The notes below the pieces were generated by a model, which had not been told where the DNA came from, searched no databases, and saw only the letters and a list, made by a program, of their open reading frames with translations. A program made the position numbers and the translations under genes. 64,000 nucleotides of DNA from Verticillium longisporum (Eukaryota; Ascomycota; Sordariomycetes; Glomerellales; Plectosphaerellaceae): NCBI GenBank assembly GCA_019188255.1, contig JAETXT010000010.1, positions 3,038,001 through 3,102,000 of the forward strand. Reading direction: 5' to 3'. The first letter of the stretch is position 1; every line of letters starts with the position of its first letter. This document shows positions 1 to 13,700 of the stretch, piece by piece.

Positions 1-1562
1 GCCTAAATAATATTATAATATATTTATAATATTTATATCAAATTTAGAATATAGTTTTCTATTAATTATTCTCTTTAATACGAATTTAATAATAAATATC
101 CTAGATATCTATTTTAAAGAAATACTTTATTTTAATTAAATAGTCTAAAAGTTCGCTTATTAGAGGGAATAAATATTAATTCTTTATAATAATTATATTT
201 AGACCTTAATAATTAATATATAAATATAAACTCCTATCCTTCTTTAATATAAATAATACTAAAGCCCCTATAAAATTAATAGATTTCTTAATTCTCTTTA
301 TAGCCTCCCCTTCCGCTATATAGCGACGGAGCTCTTCTAGCTATTTCTAGGATAATAAATAGATTAGCCTATAAAGAGGTTTAGCCCCTTCTTTTAAATC
401 TATTAAGTACTCTACGTCTTTTAATATTAGTAATTCTTTTATTAAATCTTCGGAGAATATATCTTTAAATTCTATAAATTCTAAAAAGAGTACCTTAACC
501 TATTTATTATTAAGAGAGGGCTTATCGATAATAGGAATTATTACGTTAAATATTATAGCTATTACCTAAATGACGTAAACGATATAGGCTTTAGCTTTAT
601 CTTCGATTATTATCCTTATAAACTCTTTAGGGTCTATATTAGATATATAGCCCTAAATAAAGGATTAAATAATAATATCTACTTAAATATCTTCCTTATT
701 TATATTATTATTAAATAGAAGGATATACTTTAACCCTTTAAGTTATTCTATATATATAAATAACCGATATAATAATTAAGGTCGATTTTACATATCTAGT
801 AAATAGAATAAGAGGGCGAATAATCTATAGCTATTCGCTATCTATTTATTAAATATTTATAGTTCGGGAGCTTCTATATTTTCTACCTCTTATAGCTTTA
901 ATAGCTAAACGAGGGTAGGATTAATAATATCTATAATAATACTAATATCTAAATTAATAGAGAATTTAATTTCCTTATTTTATTAAATAGTAATCGCTAA
1001 TATTTTTATAATTTTCCCGATATTTATTTTTAATATAATATTCTTTAGGTTAGAACTTATATTAAATCGTTTTCCGAGAATTCTATTATCTAGACGCCCT
1101 TAAACTTAAATAATTAGATATTAATAATTATAGCTTTTAGCTTTTATAGCTTAAGCTAAGTATAATTCTATATTTAATACCCTAGCTTATTATAATAGAA
1201 GTATAGATTAGATAGTATTATAGGGGCGGTATTTCGGCTACTTAATAGTATTCTCGTAGAGTAGGGGTTTAGGTTTCTCGCTTATTTTAGCGTAATACCT
1301 CTATTATAGTAAAGGAACGACCTTATTTTATTAATAATTAATCTTATAAGGCTTCTCTCTTCGAGGCCTTATAGCTAAGAATAATATTATAGGGTTTGCT
1401 TTAAGCTAATTAAGAATAAGTTTATTTTTTACTTTTTTATTATTTATTCTATAATTTATTAATATCCTATACTTATTAAGCTTTATACGTAATCGCTTTA
1501 ACGTCCTTAATAAAAATATAGTATTCTATTAACTTATCCTTTATAAAGTAAAGGAATCGTCG

Positions 1563-1759
1563 TGTAAAGGTATAGGGCTAAGGGCCTGGATTAGGGAAAG
1601 TAATTAGATCGGCGAATAATCGGTAAGCTATTATATTAACTTTAACTTATCGAGGCTATCGAGTATAGCCTTAACTTCCCCTTTTAAACTAGGGCTTATC
1701 GCCGAAGTATCTACGATAATATAAATAGGGGTTCGGTTCCTAATATCTAACTCCTTATA
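1563..1759 (-). repeat. 3' LTR of A2 (family A LTR, 197 bp)
   Basis: On the + strand it starts TGTAAAGG and ends CTCCTTATA. It is the only family A LTR here that keeps an unmutated TG at an end; the others read TA. The complement of the polypurine tract abuts it at 1760, which marks it as the 3' LTR of a minus-strand element. Confidence 0.92.
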
Positions 1760-1800
1760 TTACCTCCCCTCCTAGAGGTCTAGTCCCTAGAACTCGTAAT

Positions 1801-3612
1801 ACCTTCGCTAACGCATCTTAATGCTTTAACGTATTACTTCTTAGGCCTTATTCCCTAGCATAGCTATACGTAGAGCTAGGTTAGACGTATTACGGAAATT
1901 ATAATAATAGTAATACTAATAATAGCCTAAGAGTAGGTAGTAATATAGAATAGTCCCTATCGCTAATTTATAGGTAATAGTTCGTTATACCTATCTTATA
2001 AGGTTCTCTCTATTATGCTTATAACTCTCCTAGATCTCGCTATTCCTAGTTTCTTTTAATAATCGATATTCCTATAACTTATTATATTCCTATTTTATCT
2101 ATTTAATCCTATATTTATCCTTAAATATCTTAACTATTCCGTTTAATCACTACGATATTAGATATTATCCTTTATTTTAATAAAGTATATTTATATAATC
2201 CTTAATTAGCTTAAGCCTATAATCGCTAGCTTCCTAATACTAAGGCTAGGAACCCCCTATATAAATACTATTTTAGTAAGCTCGCCTCGTAACTAGATAT
2301 CGAGTATATAGCTAGACGTTCTAATATTAAATATATTATCTATAAATTTAATAAAAACGCTTATCTTATTATAAATTCACTAAATCTTTTAGCTATATTA
2401 GCTAATAATTATAAATCCTTAAGCCCTTTTATAAAATTATTTAGTTTATTTAATAGGAAATCTATAACTAAATATACGCTAATAAAGGTATAACCTTATA
2501 TAACTATTTATCGAAATAGCGTACTTATTATCTCTCCTACCTCGCTAAAGTAATTAAATATTTTAAGAAAATATCGGAAATTATTATCGACCTAGCTAAT
2601 AATAGCCGTTTCTATAATATTATAGGTTACGTTTAAATTTTTAGGTTCCCCTTAATTAATTATATAATATCTATTTACTAAGATATCCTCGATATATTCG
2701 CTATTATCTCTCTAGCTTTATTAATCTATAAATTTCTTAGCTTTTTATTTTACGTCCTTTTATTAATTAAGTCTTCTCTAATAAGTTTAGCCTCTAAGCT
2801 ATAAAGCCCTCGAAAAGGCTATTATTATTCGCTAACTTAAATATATTATTTATTATTAAAAAGCTAATACCTTTAAGCTTATTTTATTCTATCTATATAT
2901 CGACTTATATAATTACCCTTTAAATAGCGAAAACGTTATTAAATTAATCTATAACCGCCCTAAACTTCCTATTAATCCTAAGCTAATCGATTTACTAATT
3001 AATACCCTTAATAATAATAGCCTTATTCGCCTACGCCTTTAAGGCGCTTATTACCTAAGTTATACCTTTATTAGCTAATCGTCCTCTTATATATCGAAGA
3101 ATATTAATATTATTATAGCCTCTATTATAAATAAGAAGGAGAATACCGCTATTAAGAAGGAAATAATAATTATAAAGAAGAAAAAGATAAAAGAGTATAA
3201 AATAGCGGAAAAGGCTACTAAGTTTATAATTATTAAGGAGAAAAAAGTAGCTAATATTAAAGCTCGTATTTATAAAGCTTAAGCGGAGCTCCGCTATATC
3301 GCTAATAATTCTAAAACTCTTAAGGAAGTATTAATAGCTCGAACCCTTACCTTTAAAGCTATTATTACTCTAAAGGGGTCGGCTAAGCGCTCTATTCTAG
3401 CTCTAGCCCTTAGCCGCTTAGCGAAGAGAACTTAATCGATTCCTCGGAAGACTATATAGGTTATTAGTAATAATAAAGAAAGTAATAATAGTAATAATAA
3501 TAAGAGTATTAACGAGTTAACTATTAAAGGCTTAATCGAGGTAGATAATTTAGAATAATATTTCCTTTATTTAAATAAGGATAAAGGGGAATTAATATCC
3601 CGATAATAATAG
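1801..3612 (+). other. Antisense reading frame in the tail of A2, unknown product
   Basis: Between chromodomain and polypurine tract, the strand opposite to gag-pol carries a frame that can be followed without indels from about 1,980 (possibly 1,801) to a TAA TAA TAG cluster at 3604-3612. All interruptions are TAA or TAG, as expected of Gln codons hit by RIP. The last 225 codons look most protein-like: a stretch rich in Ala, Lys and Glu (about 3,120-3,300, likely coiled coil), a basic segment with Ser/Arg/Lys (about 3,370-3,460), then an Asn/Ser/Glu-rich acidic end. The same layout recurs in A1, A4, A6, A7 and A8. Caution: near the polypurine tract the sense strand can also be read as plausible protein, so the coding strand of that half is unsettled. 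I do not recognise the product. Confidence 0.45.
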
Positions 3613-3849
3613 CTATAAAATATTATTATATTATTTAATTAATATATTAATAATATTATTAAAGCTTAATATTAGAATTCTATTTTTATTTTCTTATTTT
3701 CTGTATATAATAATTTATTAATAATTAATTTAGGAATTTAATTACTTATCCTATTATTTATATCTATACCTCTAATACTTTTAATACCTTTTTAAGGTTT
3801 ATATTATATTTTTAAGGTAGTTTTTAGGTTCCTAGGTATTATATTCTAT

Positions 3850-6800
3850 TAATTATTTAGCCTATTTTATTAAATAGAACCTTTACCTTTAATCCTCTTT
3901 ATAAGATATAATATCTTCGATTTCCTATTTATCCTATTCGTCCTCTAATATAGGAAAATAAGTTAATTATTTAGTATTAATTTAGCGATCGTATTATAGT
4001 TTTAGGGAAAAGATAAAGAAGATATTATATATTCTAGAATAAATCTCGGAGAATATTATATAATAAGCTTATTCGCTTACTCGTTCTATAATCTAGACCT
4101 AGATATATTATAATATTAATTTCTAATCTACTTTAAACCGAAAGTTCTTAATAGAAAGCCCTATAATATCCTTAATATTAAAGGTTTTTAATATATACCT
4201 CTTATCGTAATAGAAGGCTTAAATATATATTATACGCTATTAGTTTTTATTAATTATTTAATAAATAATTATAATCTTCTTAATCCTTTCCTTTATACCT
4301 TAGACCTTTATATCCTTTCTTAAAGCTACGTAATTTATTATTCTAAAGTAATACTTAAATAGGGCTTTAAATAGAGAGATATTAATAATACTATATATAT
4401 TATTATTATATAAGAACTCTACTTCTTTTAAATAATATAGCTATTCTTTTAGCGCTTAATCGCTAATATAATAAAGGTATTTTTCTAATATTTAATAAGT
4501 TCTCTTAGTCTACTTATCTATCTAAGGGTAATAGGCAATAAAGAGGTAGCGCTAAATCGCTCTCTCTTAATAGAATTCCTCTTAGAATTTGCTCGTAAAG
4601 AGTTTATCTCTATTATTTACTATACCCTCTAGGCTCCTAAACCTATACTTTATTTCTTTATAGAGGATCGCGCTTAGGCTAATAACTATTAATATCTTAT
4701 ATATAGCTAGGAACTAGGTAGCTTTTATAAATCGGTCTACGATTATAAGGATAGAGTCGTACTCTAAGCTATTATCCTTTAATATAAAGCTTAAGCTTAT
4801 AATAAAGTCTAAAAATATTTCTTAAAAAGGATAAAATAGAAGTAATAATAATTATAGCTTCTTATATAGTTTATACTAAAGTACTTAAATCCTTTAATAT
4901 ATTAAGTATTTAGTAATATAATAATAAATATCTATAGATATATTTTCTTAATAGAACTTCCTCGCTAATAGCTTAAAGGTCTTATTTACCCCTATATATC
5001 CTATTTAGGGGTTATTATAGTATTATTTAAATTACTCTTTATAGAGCGTTCTTTATATGAGGATAATTAATTATCCCTTAAAGAGGAGGGTACTTTAATT
5101 ATCTATAATATAACCTTCCCTTCTTCTAGCTTATTAGCTTATATTCTCTTTCTAAAAAAGGTATCTTAGGTTAATAGCTTATAATCCTCTAATTAAGTCC
5201 TTAAATTCTAGGATAGAGGTAGGCCTTAATACTATTTCGTTCTTTACGAGCTCCTTTATAATAGAATATAGGATATACTAATCTAGAATAATAACCCTAG
5301 ATTTTATCGATTCCTTAGACCCTTTTCTAGTCCTTTAGCGAATCGCTATTAACTTTCTAGCCTTAGCTTCTTAGTTTTAAGGTTAAAAAGAAGCTTTCTT
5401 TTCCGTTTTATTTATTATAATAATATAAATATATATTACCCTTCATTTAAGAGGTAAAGGCCCCCTTTCCCTAAAGCTATAATATCTTCCTAATATAAGG
5501 ATAAGCTTCTATCCTTATAGTATTGCCTAGATAGCCTAGACGTAGGCTCTATTTATAGCGTCCTTTAGCTTTATTTTAGCGATAATTCGCTTAATATCTA
5601 TAGCTAGGTCTTCTATTAATTATAGCTTTTTAGATAGTATAGGGAATATATCGCTTATTAACGCTTATTCTCCTATATAATCTAGTCGTCTTAAGAGATT
5701 ATTAGCTAGGTTTATAACCCTAGGTTAATATTAAATTTCGAAATTAAAAGATAATAACCGATATATTTATTCTATAAGCCTTCCCTAAAAGTCTCTAGCT
5801 AGGGCTTATATAATACCCTTAAAGGCTTAGTAATCGGTTAATATTATAAAAACTTAACCTATACCTTCGAGGTAATAGCGTTAATATTCTAGGCTTTCTA
5901 TTATTATAAATAATTCTTATTATTTAATCCTTTATTATTATTCTATTAATAAGAGCTTTTACGAATAATAAGTAATAGGTCTCTAGCTATTTTTATATTT
6001 TTAGCTAAGGATCCTTAAGATAGTATCGTTTAATATATTAATCTTAACCCGACCTTTAAATATATAATCTTAATATTATAAGATTATAATAATAATAAAG
6101 GTAAGCTTTAATACCTTAAATGCTTTCTATATTTTAAGTAGCTATTTAATTAATCCTTTCTTAACCTTTATAATACTTCTTTTTAATAATATTAATAAAA
6201 GTATTATTATTTTAAAATATCTTTTAATAAACCGTTAATAAAAGTTAATAAATCCTAGGAATATTTATATATCTTTAAAAGATTTAGGGAATTATTAATT
6301 AACGATTATTTAGATATAGTTTAAGTTTATAGCTACGCTTTCCTTAGATATAATAAACTTAAGGAATTATACTTTATCTTAATAGAATAAGTATTTTAAT
6401 TATTTTATAAAAAGCTTAAAATCTCGAAATCTCTTAAAGATTTATTAAAAATAAGCTATATATTCCTCCTTTATTTTCGAATAAATTAAGATATTATTTA
6501 AATAAATAATATAGAAATCGTTTAATAATCTAGCGAATATTTAGTAAACGTATACCTAGAATATAATAAGGGTATTTATAAGCCCGAATAATATTATAAT
6601 ATATTTATAGTATTTATATCGAATTCGGAATATAGTTTTCTATTAATTATTCTCTTTAATATAAATTTAATAGTAAATATTCTAGATATTTACCTTAAAG
6701 ACGTATTTTATTTTAATTAAATAATCTAAAAGTTCGCTTATTAGAAGGAGAAAGTATTAATTCTTTATAATAATTATATTTAAACCCTAATAATCGATAT

Positions 6801-8900
6801 ATAAATATAAACTCCTATCCTTCTTTAATATAAATAATACTAAAGCCCTTATAAAGCTAATAGATTTCTTAATTCTCTTTATAGCCTCCCCTTCTATTAT
6901 ATAGCGATAGAGCTCTTCTAGCTATTTCTAGGATAATAAATAGATTAGCTTATAAAGAGGTTCGGCCCTTTCTTTTAAGTCTACTAAATACTCTACGTCT
7001 TTTAATATTAATAATTCTTTCGCTAAATCTTCGGAGAATATATCTTTAAACTCCACGAGTTCTAAAAAGAGCGCCTTAATTTACTTATTATTAGGAGAGG
7101 GCTTATCGATAATAAGAATCGTTATATTAAACGTTATAGCTATTACCTAAATAACGTAAGCGATATAAGCCTTAGCCTTATCTTCGATTATTATCTTTAC
7201 GAACTCCTTAAGGTCTATATTAAATATATAGCCCTAAGTAAAGGATCGGGTAATAATATCTACTTAAATACTTTCCTTATTTATATTATTATTAGATAAG
7301 AGGATATACCCCGACCCTTTAAGTCGTTCTATATATATAAATAACTAATATAATAATTAAAGTCGATTTTATATATTTAATAAATAGAATAAAAAGGCGA
7401 ATAATTTATAGTTATTCATTATCTATTTATTAAACGTTTATAGTTTAGGAGCTTCTATACTTTTTACCTCTTATAGCTTTAATAGCTAAACGAGGGTAGG
7501 ATTAATAATATCTATAATAGCGCTAATATCTAAGTTAATAGAGAATTTGATTTCCTTACCCTATTATATAATAATCGTTAACGTTTTCGCAATTTTCCAA
7601 ATATTTATTTTTAATATAGTACTCTTTAGGTTAGAACTTATATTAAATCGTTTTCCGAGAATTCTATTATCTAGACGCCTTTAAACTTAAATAATTAGAT
7701 ATTAATAATTATAGCCTTTAGCCTTTATAGTTTAGGCTAAATATAATTCTATATTTAATACCCTAGCTTATTATAATAGAAATAAATATTAAATAATATT
7801 ATAAAAGCGGTATTTTAGCTATTTAATAATATTCTTATAGAATAAGGGTTTAAGTTTCTCGCTTACTTTAATATAATACCTCTACTATAATAGGAGGAAT
7901 AACCTCGCTTTATTAAAGATTAATCTTAAAGGGCTTCTCTCTTCGAGGCCTTATAGCTAAGGGTAGTATTATAAGGTTCGCTCTAAGCTGATTAAGAATA
8001 AATTCGCTTCTTACTTTCCTATTATTTATTCTATAATTTATTAACGTCCTATATCTATTAAACCTTATATATAATTACTTTAACGTCCTTAATAGGAATA
8101 TAGTATTCTATTAATTTATCCTTTATAAAGTAAAGGAATTATTAGAAATACTTAAAAGCGTATTCTTTATTATAATTTACGCTTTCGCTAAATAATTAAT
8201 AAATATTCTCTTAACGATTAAAGAAGATAAAAGGGGAGATATCCCTATTTCCTTAGAAATAGAGCGAATATAATTATTCTTAATAAACTAAGTTTTATAA
8301 ATCCTTTAATAAATATTCCTACTTTATAAAGCTTTAGAAATCTTCTTAATAGATATTTATATCGTCCTCGTTAAGGTCTTCTTTATAAATCGCTTCGAGG
8401 TTCTAGGTATAATTTCGCTATATTATCTATAAAATATAAATAAATTTTATTATTAATTATTCTATAATTTAAGCTATATTTACGTTAAATCGGAAAGTAT
8501 TTCTAGCCTCGATTATAATAAGCTAATTATCGATTTAAACGATAATAATATCTTCTTTAAGTATTTTATAATTATAAATAAATAATTTATTATAATTCTT
8601 TATAATAAAGGTATATTTAATAAGACGTTAAACTAAGAGGTTATTCTTATATCTCTATTTACGGAGTTCGTAAACTAGGGCTTAGAGGATTTATATTTAT
8701 AGTTTAGCCTAAATCGTTTATTCGCTAATACTTCGATAATAGTTTTCTAGAGAAGATCTTAATTTAAGCATAATCTTCCCGCTATAGCTACCCCTAGACG
8801 ATTCCGATAATATTCCCGTTAATTCGTCTTTAGAGTAATATCTATTATAATAAGCGGTTCGCTTTTAAGTCTTAATATACTTTAATTAATCTATTACTCG
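3850..8900 (-). pseudogene. RIP-inactivated gag-pol of A2
   Basis: On the minus strand the de-RIPed order is gag, protease, reverse transcriptase, RNase H, integrase, chromodomain. The RT core (KLDIRDAYHRI-like) lies near 6,750-6,600. The chromodomain lies near 3,990-3,850, with an EIEDI motif followed by RFYLVKW-like and TWEP-like motifs, the Trp codons now TAG. Stop codons occur every few dozen codons in all frames. The order pol then chromodomain identifies a chromovirus. Boundaries are approximate because start and stop codons are destroyed. Confidence 0.8.
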
Positions 8901-8935
8901 GCTTAATCTAATTATAGATTATAGAAATTAAAGAA

Positions 8936-9132
8936 TATAAAGGTATAGGGCTAAGGGCCTAAATTAGGGAAAGTAATTAGATTAGCGAATAATCGGTAAA
9001 CTATTATATTAACTTTAATTTATCGAGGCTATCGAGTATAGCCTTAACTTCCCCTTTTAAATTAGGGCTTATCGCTAAAGCATCTATAATAATATAAATA
9101 GGGGTTCGGTTCCTAACGTCTAACTCCTTATA
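8936..9132 (-). repeat. 5' LTR of A2 (family A LTR, 197 bp)
   Basis: It starts TATAAAGG and ends CTCCTTATA on the + strand. To its left are the primer-site region and gag, so it is the 5' LTR of a minus-strand element. It is followed at 9133-9137 by TATCG, the partner of CGTCG at 1558-1562. Confidence 0.92.
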
Positions 9133-9928
9133 TATCGGAAATACTTAAAAATATATTCTTTATTATAATCTACGCTTTTATTAAATAATTAATAGATACT
9201 CTCCTAATAATTAAAAAAGATAAAAAAGGAGATATCCCTATTTCCTTAAAAATAGAGCGAATATAATTACTCTTAATAAGCTAAGTTTTATAAATCCTTT
9301 AATAAGTATTCCTATTTTATAAAGCTTTAGAAATCTTCTTAATAAGTATTTATATTATCCTTATTAAGGTCCTCTCTATAAATCGCTTTAAGGTTCTAAG
9401 TATAATTTCGCTATATTATTTATAGAATATAAATAAATTTTATTATTAATTATTTTACGATTTAAGCTATATTTATATTAAATCGGAAAGTATTCTTAGC
9501 TTTAATTATAATAAATTAATTATCGATTTAAGTAATAATAATATCCTCTTTAAATATTTTATAATTATAAGTAAATAATTTATTATAATTCTTTATAATA
9601 AAGGTACGTTTAGTAAGACGTTAAATTAGGAGGTTATTCTCGTATCTCTATTTATAGAGTTTATAAATTAAGGCTTAAAGGACTTATATTTATAATTTAG
9701 CCTAAATCGTTTGTTCGCTAATACTTCGATAATAATTTTCTAGAGAGGATCCTAGTTTAAGCGTAGTCTTCTTATTATAGCTACCTTTTAACGATTCTAA
9801 TAATATTCCTATTAATTCGTCTTTAGGATAATATCTATTATAATAAATAGTTCGCTTTTAAATTCTAATATACTTTAATTAATTTATTATTTAGCTTAAT
9901 CTAATTATAAATTATAGAAATTAAAGAA

Positions 9929-10125
9929 TATAAAGGTATTAAGCTAAGGGCCTAGATTAGGGAAAGTAATTAGATTAGCGAATAATTAATAAGCTATTAT
10001 ATTAATTTTAATTTATCGAGGTTATTAAATATAGCCTCGATTTCTCCTTTTAAACTTAAGCTTATCGCTAAAGTATTTACGATAATATAAATAGGGGTTA
10101 AGTTCCTAATATCTAACTCCTTATA
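9929..10125 (-). repeat. 5' LTR of A3 (family A LTR, 197 bp)
   Basis: Same 197-bp LTR, TATAAAGG to CTCCTTATA. It borders gag sequence on the left (9138-9928) and integrase sequence of plus-strand element A4 on the right (from about 10,131). Confidence 0.9.
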
Positions 10126-10502
10126 CTTCTATAAGGAAATAAAGTATAAGTTTAGGAGCTCGGAAAGTATAATAAGTAATAGAGATAAACTCTTTATAAG
10201 TAAATTCTAAGAGGAATTCTATTAAGAGAGAGTAATTTAGCGCTATTTCTCTATTACCTATTACTTTTAAATAGATAAGGAGATAGAGAGAACTTACTAG
10301 ATACTAGAAAAATACCTTTACTATATTAGCGACTAAGTATTAAAAGAATAGCTATATTATTTAAAAGAAATAGAATTCTTATATAATAATAGTAGATATA
10401 GTATTATTAAAGTCTTATTATTTAAAGCTTTATATAAATATTATCCTAGAATAATTAACTATATAGCTTTAAGATAGGATATAAAGGTTTAAGGTATAAA
10501 GG

Positions 10503-10699
10503 TATAAGGAGTTAGACGTTAAGAATCTAACCCCTATTTATATTATCGTAGATACTTTAGCGATAAGCCCTAGTTTAAAAGGGGAAATCGAGGCTATACT
10601 CGATAGCCTCGATAAGTTAAAGTTAATATAATAGCTTACTAATTATTCGCTTATCTAATTACTTTCTTTAATTTAGGCCCTTAGCCCTATACCTTTATA
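10503..10699 (+). repeat. 5' LTR of A1 (family A LTR, 197 bp)
   Basis: TATAAGGAG to ACCTTTATA, expected TG...CA turned into TA...TA by RIP. Preceded by duplication AAAGG at 10498-10502. Near its middle is a perfect 9-bp inverted repeat, TCGAGGCTA / TAGCCTCGA (10588-10596 and 10604-10612) around a 7-nt loop. The primer-site region follows at 10,700 (ttctttaatttctataatc); I could not assign the primer tRNA. Confidence 0.94.
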
Positions 10700-10759
10700 T
10701 TCTTTAATTTCTATAATCTATAATTAGATTAAACCGAGTAATAGATTAATTAAAATATA

Positions 10760-13700
10760 CTAGAACTTAAAAGTAAATTACTTATTATAGCGGATAACGT
10801 TCTAAAGATAAATTAATAAGAATATTATTAGAATTATCGAGGGGTAGCTATAATAGGAAGATTATATTTAAACTAGGATCTTCTCTAGAAAACTATTATC
10901 GAAATATTAATAAATAAACGATTTAAGCTAAACTATAAATATAAATCCTTTAAGCCTTAATCTATAAACTCTATAAGTAAAGATATAAGAATAATCTCCT
11001 AATTTAACGTTTTATTAAATATATTTTTATTATAAAGAATTCTAATAAATTATTTATTTATAATTATAAAATATTTAAAGAGGATATTATTATTATTTAA
11101 ATTAATAATTAATTTATTATAATTAAGGCTAGAAATATTTTCTAACTTAATATAAATATAGCCTAAATCGTAGAATAATTAATAATAAAATTAATTTATA
11201 TTTTATAGATAATCTAATAAAATTATACTTAGAACCTTAAAATAATTTATAAAGAAGACCTTAATAAGGATAAGATAAATATTTATTAAAAAGATTTCTA
11301 AAGCTTTATAAAATAGGAATATTTATTAAAAGATCTATAAAACTTAATTTATTAAGAATAATTATATTCGCTTTATTTTTAAGGAAATAAAGATATCTCT
11401 TTTTTTATCTTTTTTAATTATTAAGAACATATTTATCAATTATTTAATAAAAGCATAGATTATAATAAAGAATATATTTTTAAGTATTACCGATAATTCC
11501 TTTATTTTATAAAAAATAAATTAATAGAATACTATATTCTTATTAAAGATATTAAAATAATTATATATAAAGCTTAATAAATATAGGACGTTAATAAATT
11601 ATATAATAAATAATAGGAAAATAAGAAACGAATTTATTCTTAATTAGCTTAGGGCGAACCCTATAATATTACCCTTAGCTATAAGGCCTCGAAGAGAGAA
11701 GCTTTATAAGATTAATCGCTAATAAAGCGAGGTCGTTCCTCCTATTATAATAGAAGTATTATATTAAAATAAGCGAGAAACCTAAACCCTTATTTTATAA
11801 GAATATTATTAAATAGCTAAAGTATTACCTTTATAATACTATCTAATATATACTTCTATTATAATAAGCTAAGGTATTAAATATAGAATTATATTTAGCT
11901 TAAACTATAAAAGCTAAAGGCTATAATTATTAATATTTAATTATTTAAGTTTAAAAATATCTAAATAATAGAATTCTTAGAAAATAATTTAATATAAATT
12001 CTAATCTAAAGAATATTATATTAAAAATAAATATTAAAAAGGTTATAAAACTAGTAACGATTATTATTTAATAAGGTAAAGAAATTAAATTCTCTATTAA
12101 TTTAGATATTAATATTATTATAAATATTATTAATCTTACCTTTATTTAACTATTAAAGCTATCAGAAATAAAAAGTATAGAAGCTCTTAAGTTATAAATA
12201 TTTAATAAATAGATAATAAATAGCTATAGATTATTCGCCCTTTTATTCTATTTATTAAATATATAAAATCGACCTTAATTATTATATTAGCTATTTATAT
12301 ATATAGAACGATTTAAACGATTAAAATATATCCTTCTATTTAATAATAGTATAAATAAGGAAAATATCTAAATAGATATTATTATTTAATCTTTTATTTA
12401 AGGCTATATATTTAATATAGATCTTAAAGAGTTCGTAAAAATAATAATCGAAGATAAAACTAAAGCCTATATTATTTATATTATTTAGGTAGTAGCTATA
12501 ATACTTAATATAATAATTCCTATTATTAATAAGCCCTCTTTTAATAATAAATAAATAGAGGTACTTTTTTTAGAATTTATAGAATTTCAAGATATATTCT
12601 TTAAAGATTTAGCGAAAGAACTATTAATATTAAAAGATATAGAATACTTAATAGATTTAAAAGAAAGGGCTAAACCTCTTTATAAGCTAATCTATTTATT
12701 ATCTTAGAGGTAATTAGAAGAGCTCTATTACTATATAGTAGAAGGGGAGGTTATAAAGAGAATTAAGAAATCTATTAGCTTTATAAAGGCTCTAGTATTA
12801 TTTATATTAAAGAAGGTTAAGAGTTTATATTTATATATCGATTATTAGGATTTAAATATAATTATTATAAAGAATTAATTTTTTTTTTTAATAAGCGAAC
12901 TTTTAGATTATTTAATTAGGGCGAAGTATTTCTTTAAAATAGATATTTAGGATATTTATTATTAGATTTATATTAAAGAGAATAATTAATAGAAAACTAT
13001 ATTCTAAACTCGATATAAATATTATAAATATATTATAATATTATTTAAGCTTATAAATACCTTTATTATATTTTAAATATATATTTATTAAATATTTATT
13101 AGATTATTAAATAATTTCTATATTATTTACTTAAACGATATTTTAATTTATTTAAGAATAAGGGAGGAGTATATAGCTTATTTCTAATAAATCCTTAAAA
13201 GATTTTAAGATTTTAAGCTTTTTATAAAATAATTAAAATATTTAGTTTATTAAGATAAAATAGAATTCCTTAAATTTATTATCTTTAAGGAAAATATAAT
13301 TATAGATTTAAATTATATTTAAATAATTATTAATTAATAATCCCCTAAATCCTTTAAAGATATATAAATATTCTAAGGATTTATTAATTTCTATTAATAG
13401 TTTATTAAAGGATATTCTAAAATAATAATACTTTTATTAATATTATTAAAAGGAAATATTATAAAAGTTAAAAAAGGATTATTTAAATAATTATTTAAAA
13501 TATAGAAAGCGTTTAAAGTATTAAAGCTTATTTTTATTATTATTATAATCTTATAATATTAAGATTATATATTCGAAGGTTAAATTAAGATTAATATATT
13601 AAATAATATTATTATAAAGATCTTTAGCTAAAAATATAAGAATAACTAAAGATTTATCGTTTATTATTTATAAAAGCTTTTATTAATAGAATAATAATAA

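Larger units (their letters stand above)
1563..9132 (-). mobile_element. Family A gypsy element A2, full length, nested in A3
   Basis: Complete 7,570-bp minus-strand element. Order on the minus strand: 5' LTR 8936-9132, gag (about 8,900 down to 7,700), protease, reverse transcriptase (about 6,900-5,950), RNase H, integrase, chromodomain (about 3,990-3,850), a 1.9-kb tail, polypurine tract (the + strand shows its complement, ttacctcccctcctag, at 1760-1775) and 3' LTR 1563-1759. The flanks are CGTCG (1558-1562) and TATCG (9133-9137); TATCG is CGTCG after two RIP-type transitions. Removing A2 rebuilds A3 gag as seen in the other copies (for example around 8,130 and 39,550). Both LTRs are 197 bp. 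Every frame has many TAA/TAG stops, so it cannot move by itself. Confidence 0.92.
1..10125 (-). mobile_element. Family A gypsy element A3 (runs off left edge, split by A2)
   Basis: Minus-strand Ty3/gypsy element in two visible parts, 1-1557 and 9138-10125, separated by nested element A2. Reading the minus strand from the right: 5' LTR, primer-site region, start of gag (9138-9928), then after A2 the rest of gag, protease and the N-terminal part of reverse transcriptase, whose core (KLDIRDAYHRIRI-like after RIP correction) lies at 1-170. The remainder, including its 3' LTR, is outside the window. The five bases right of its LTR are CTTCT (10126-10130), followed directly by integrase sequence of host element A4. 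All frames are broken by RIP stops. Confidence 0.85.
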
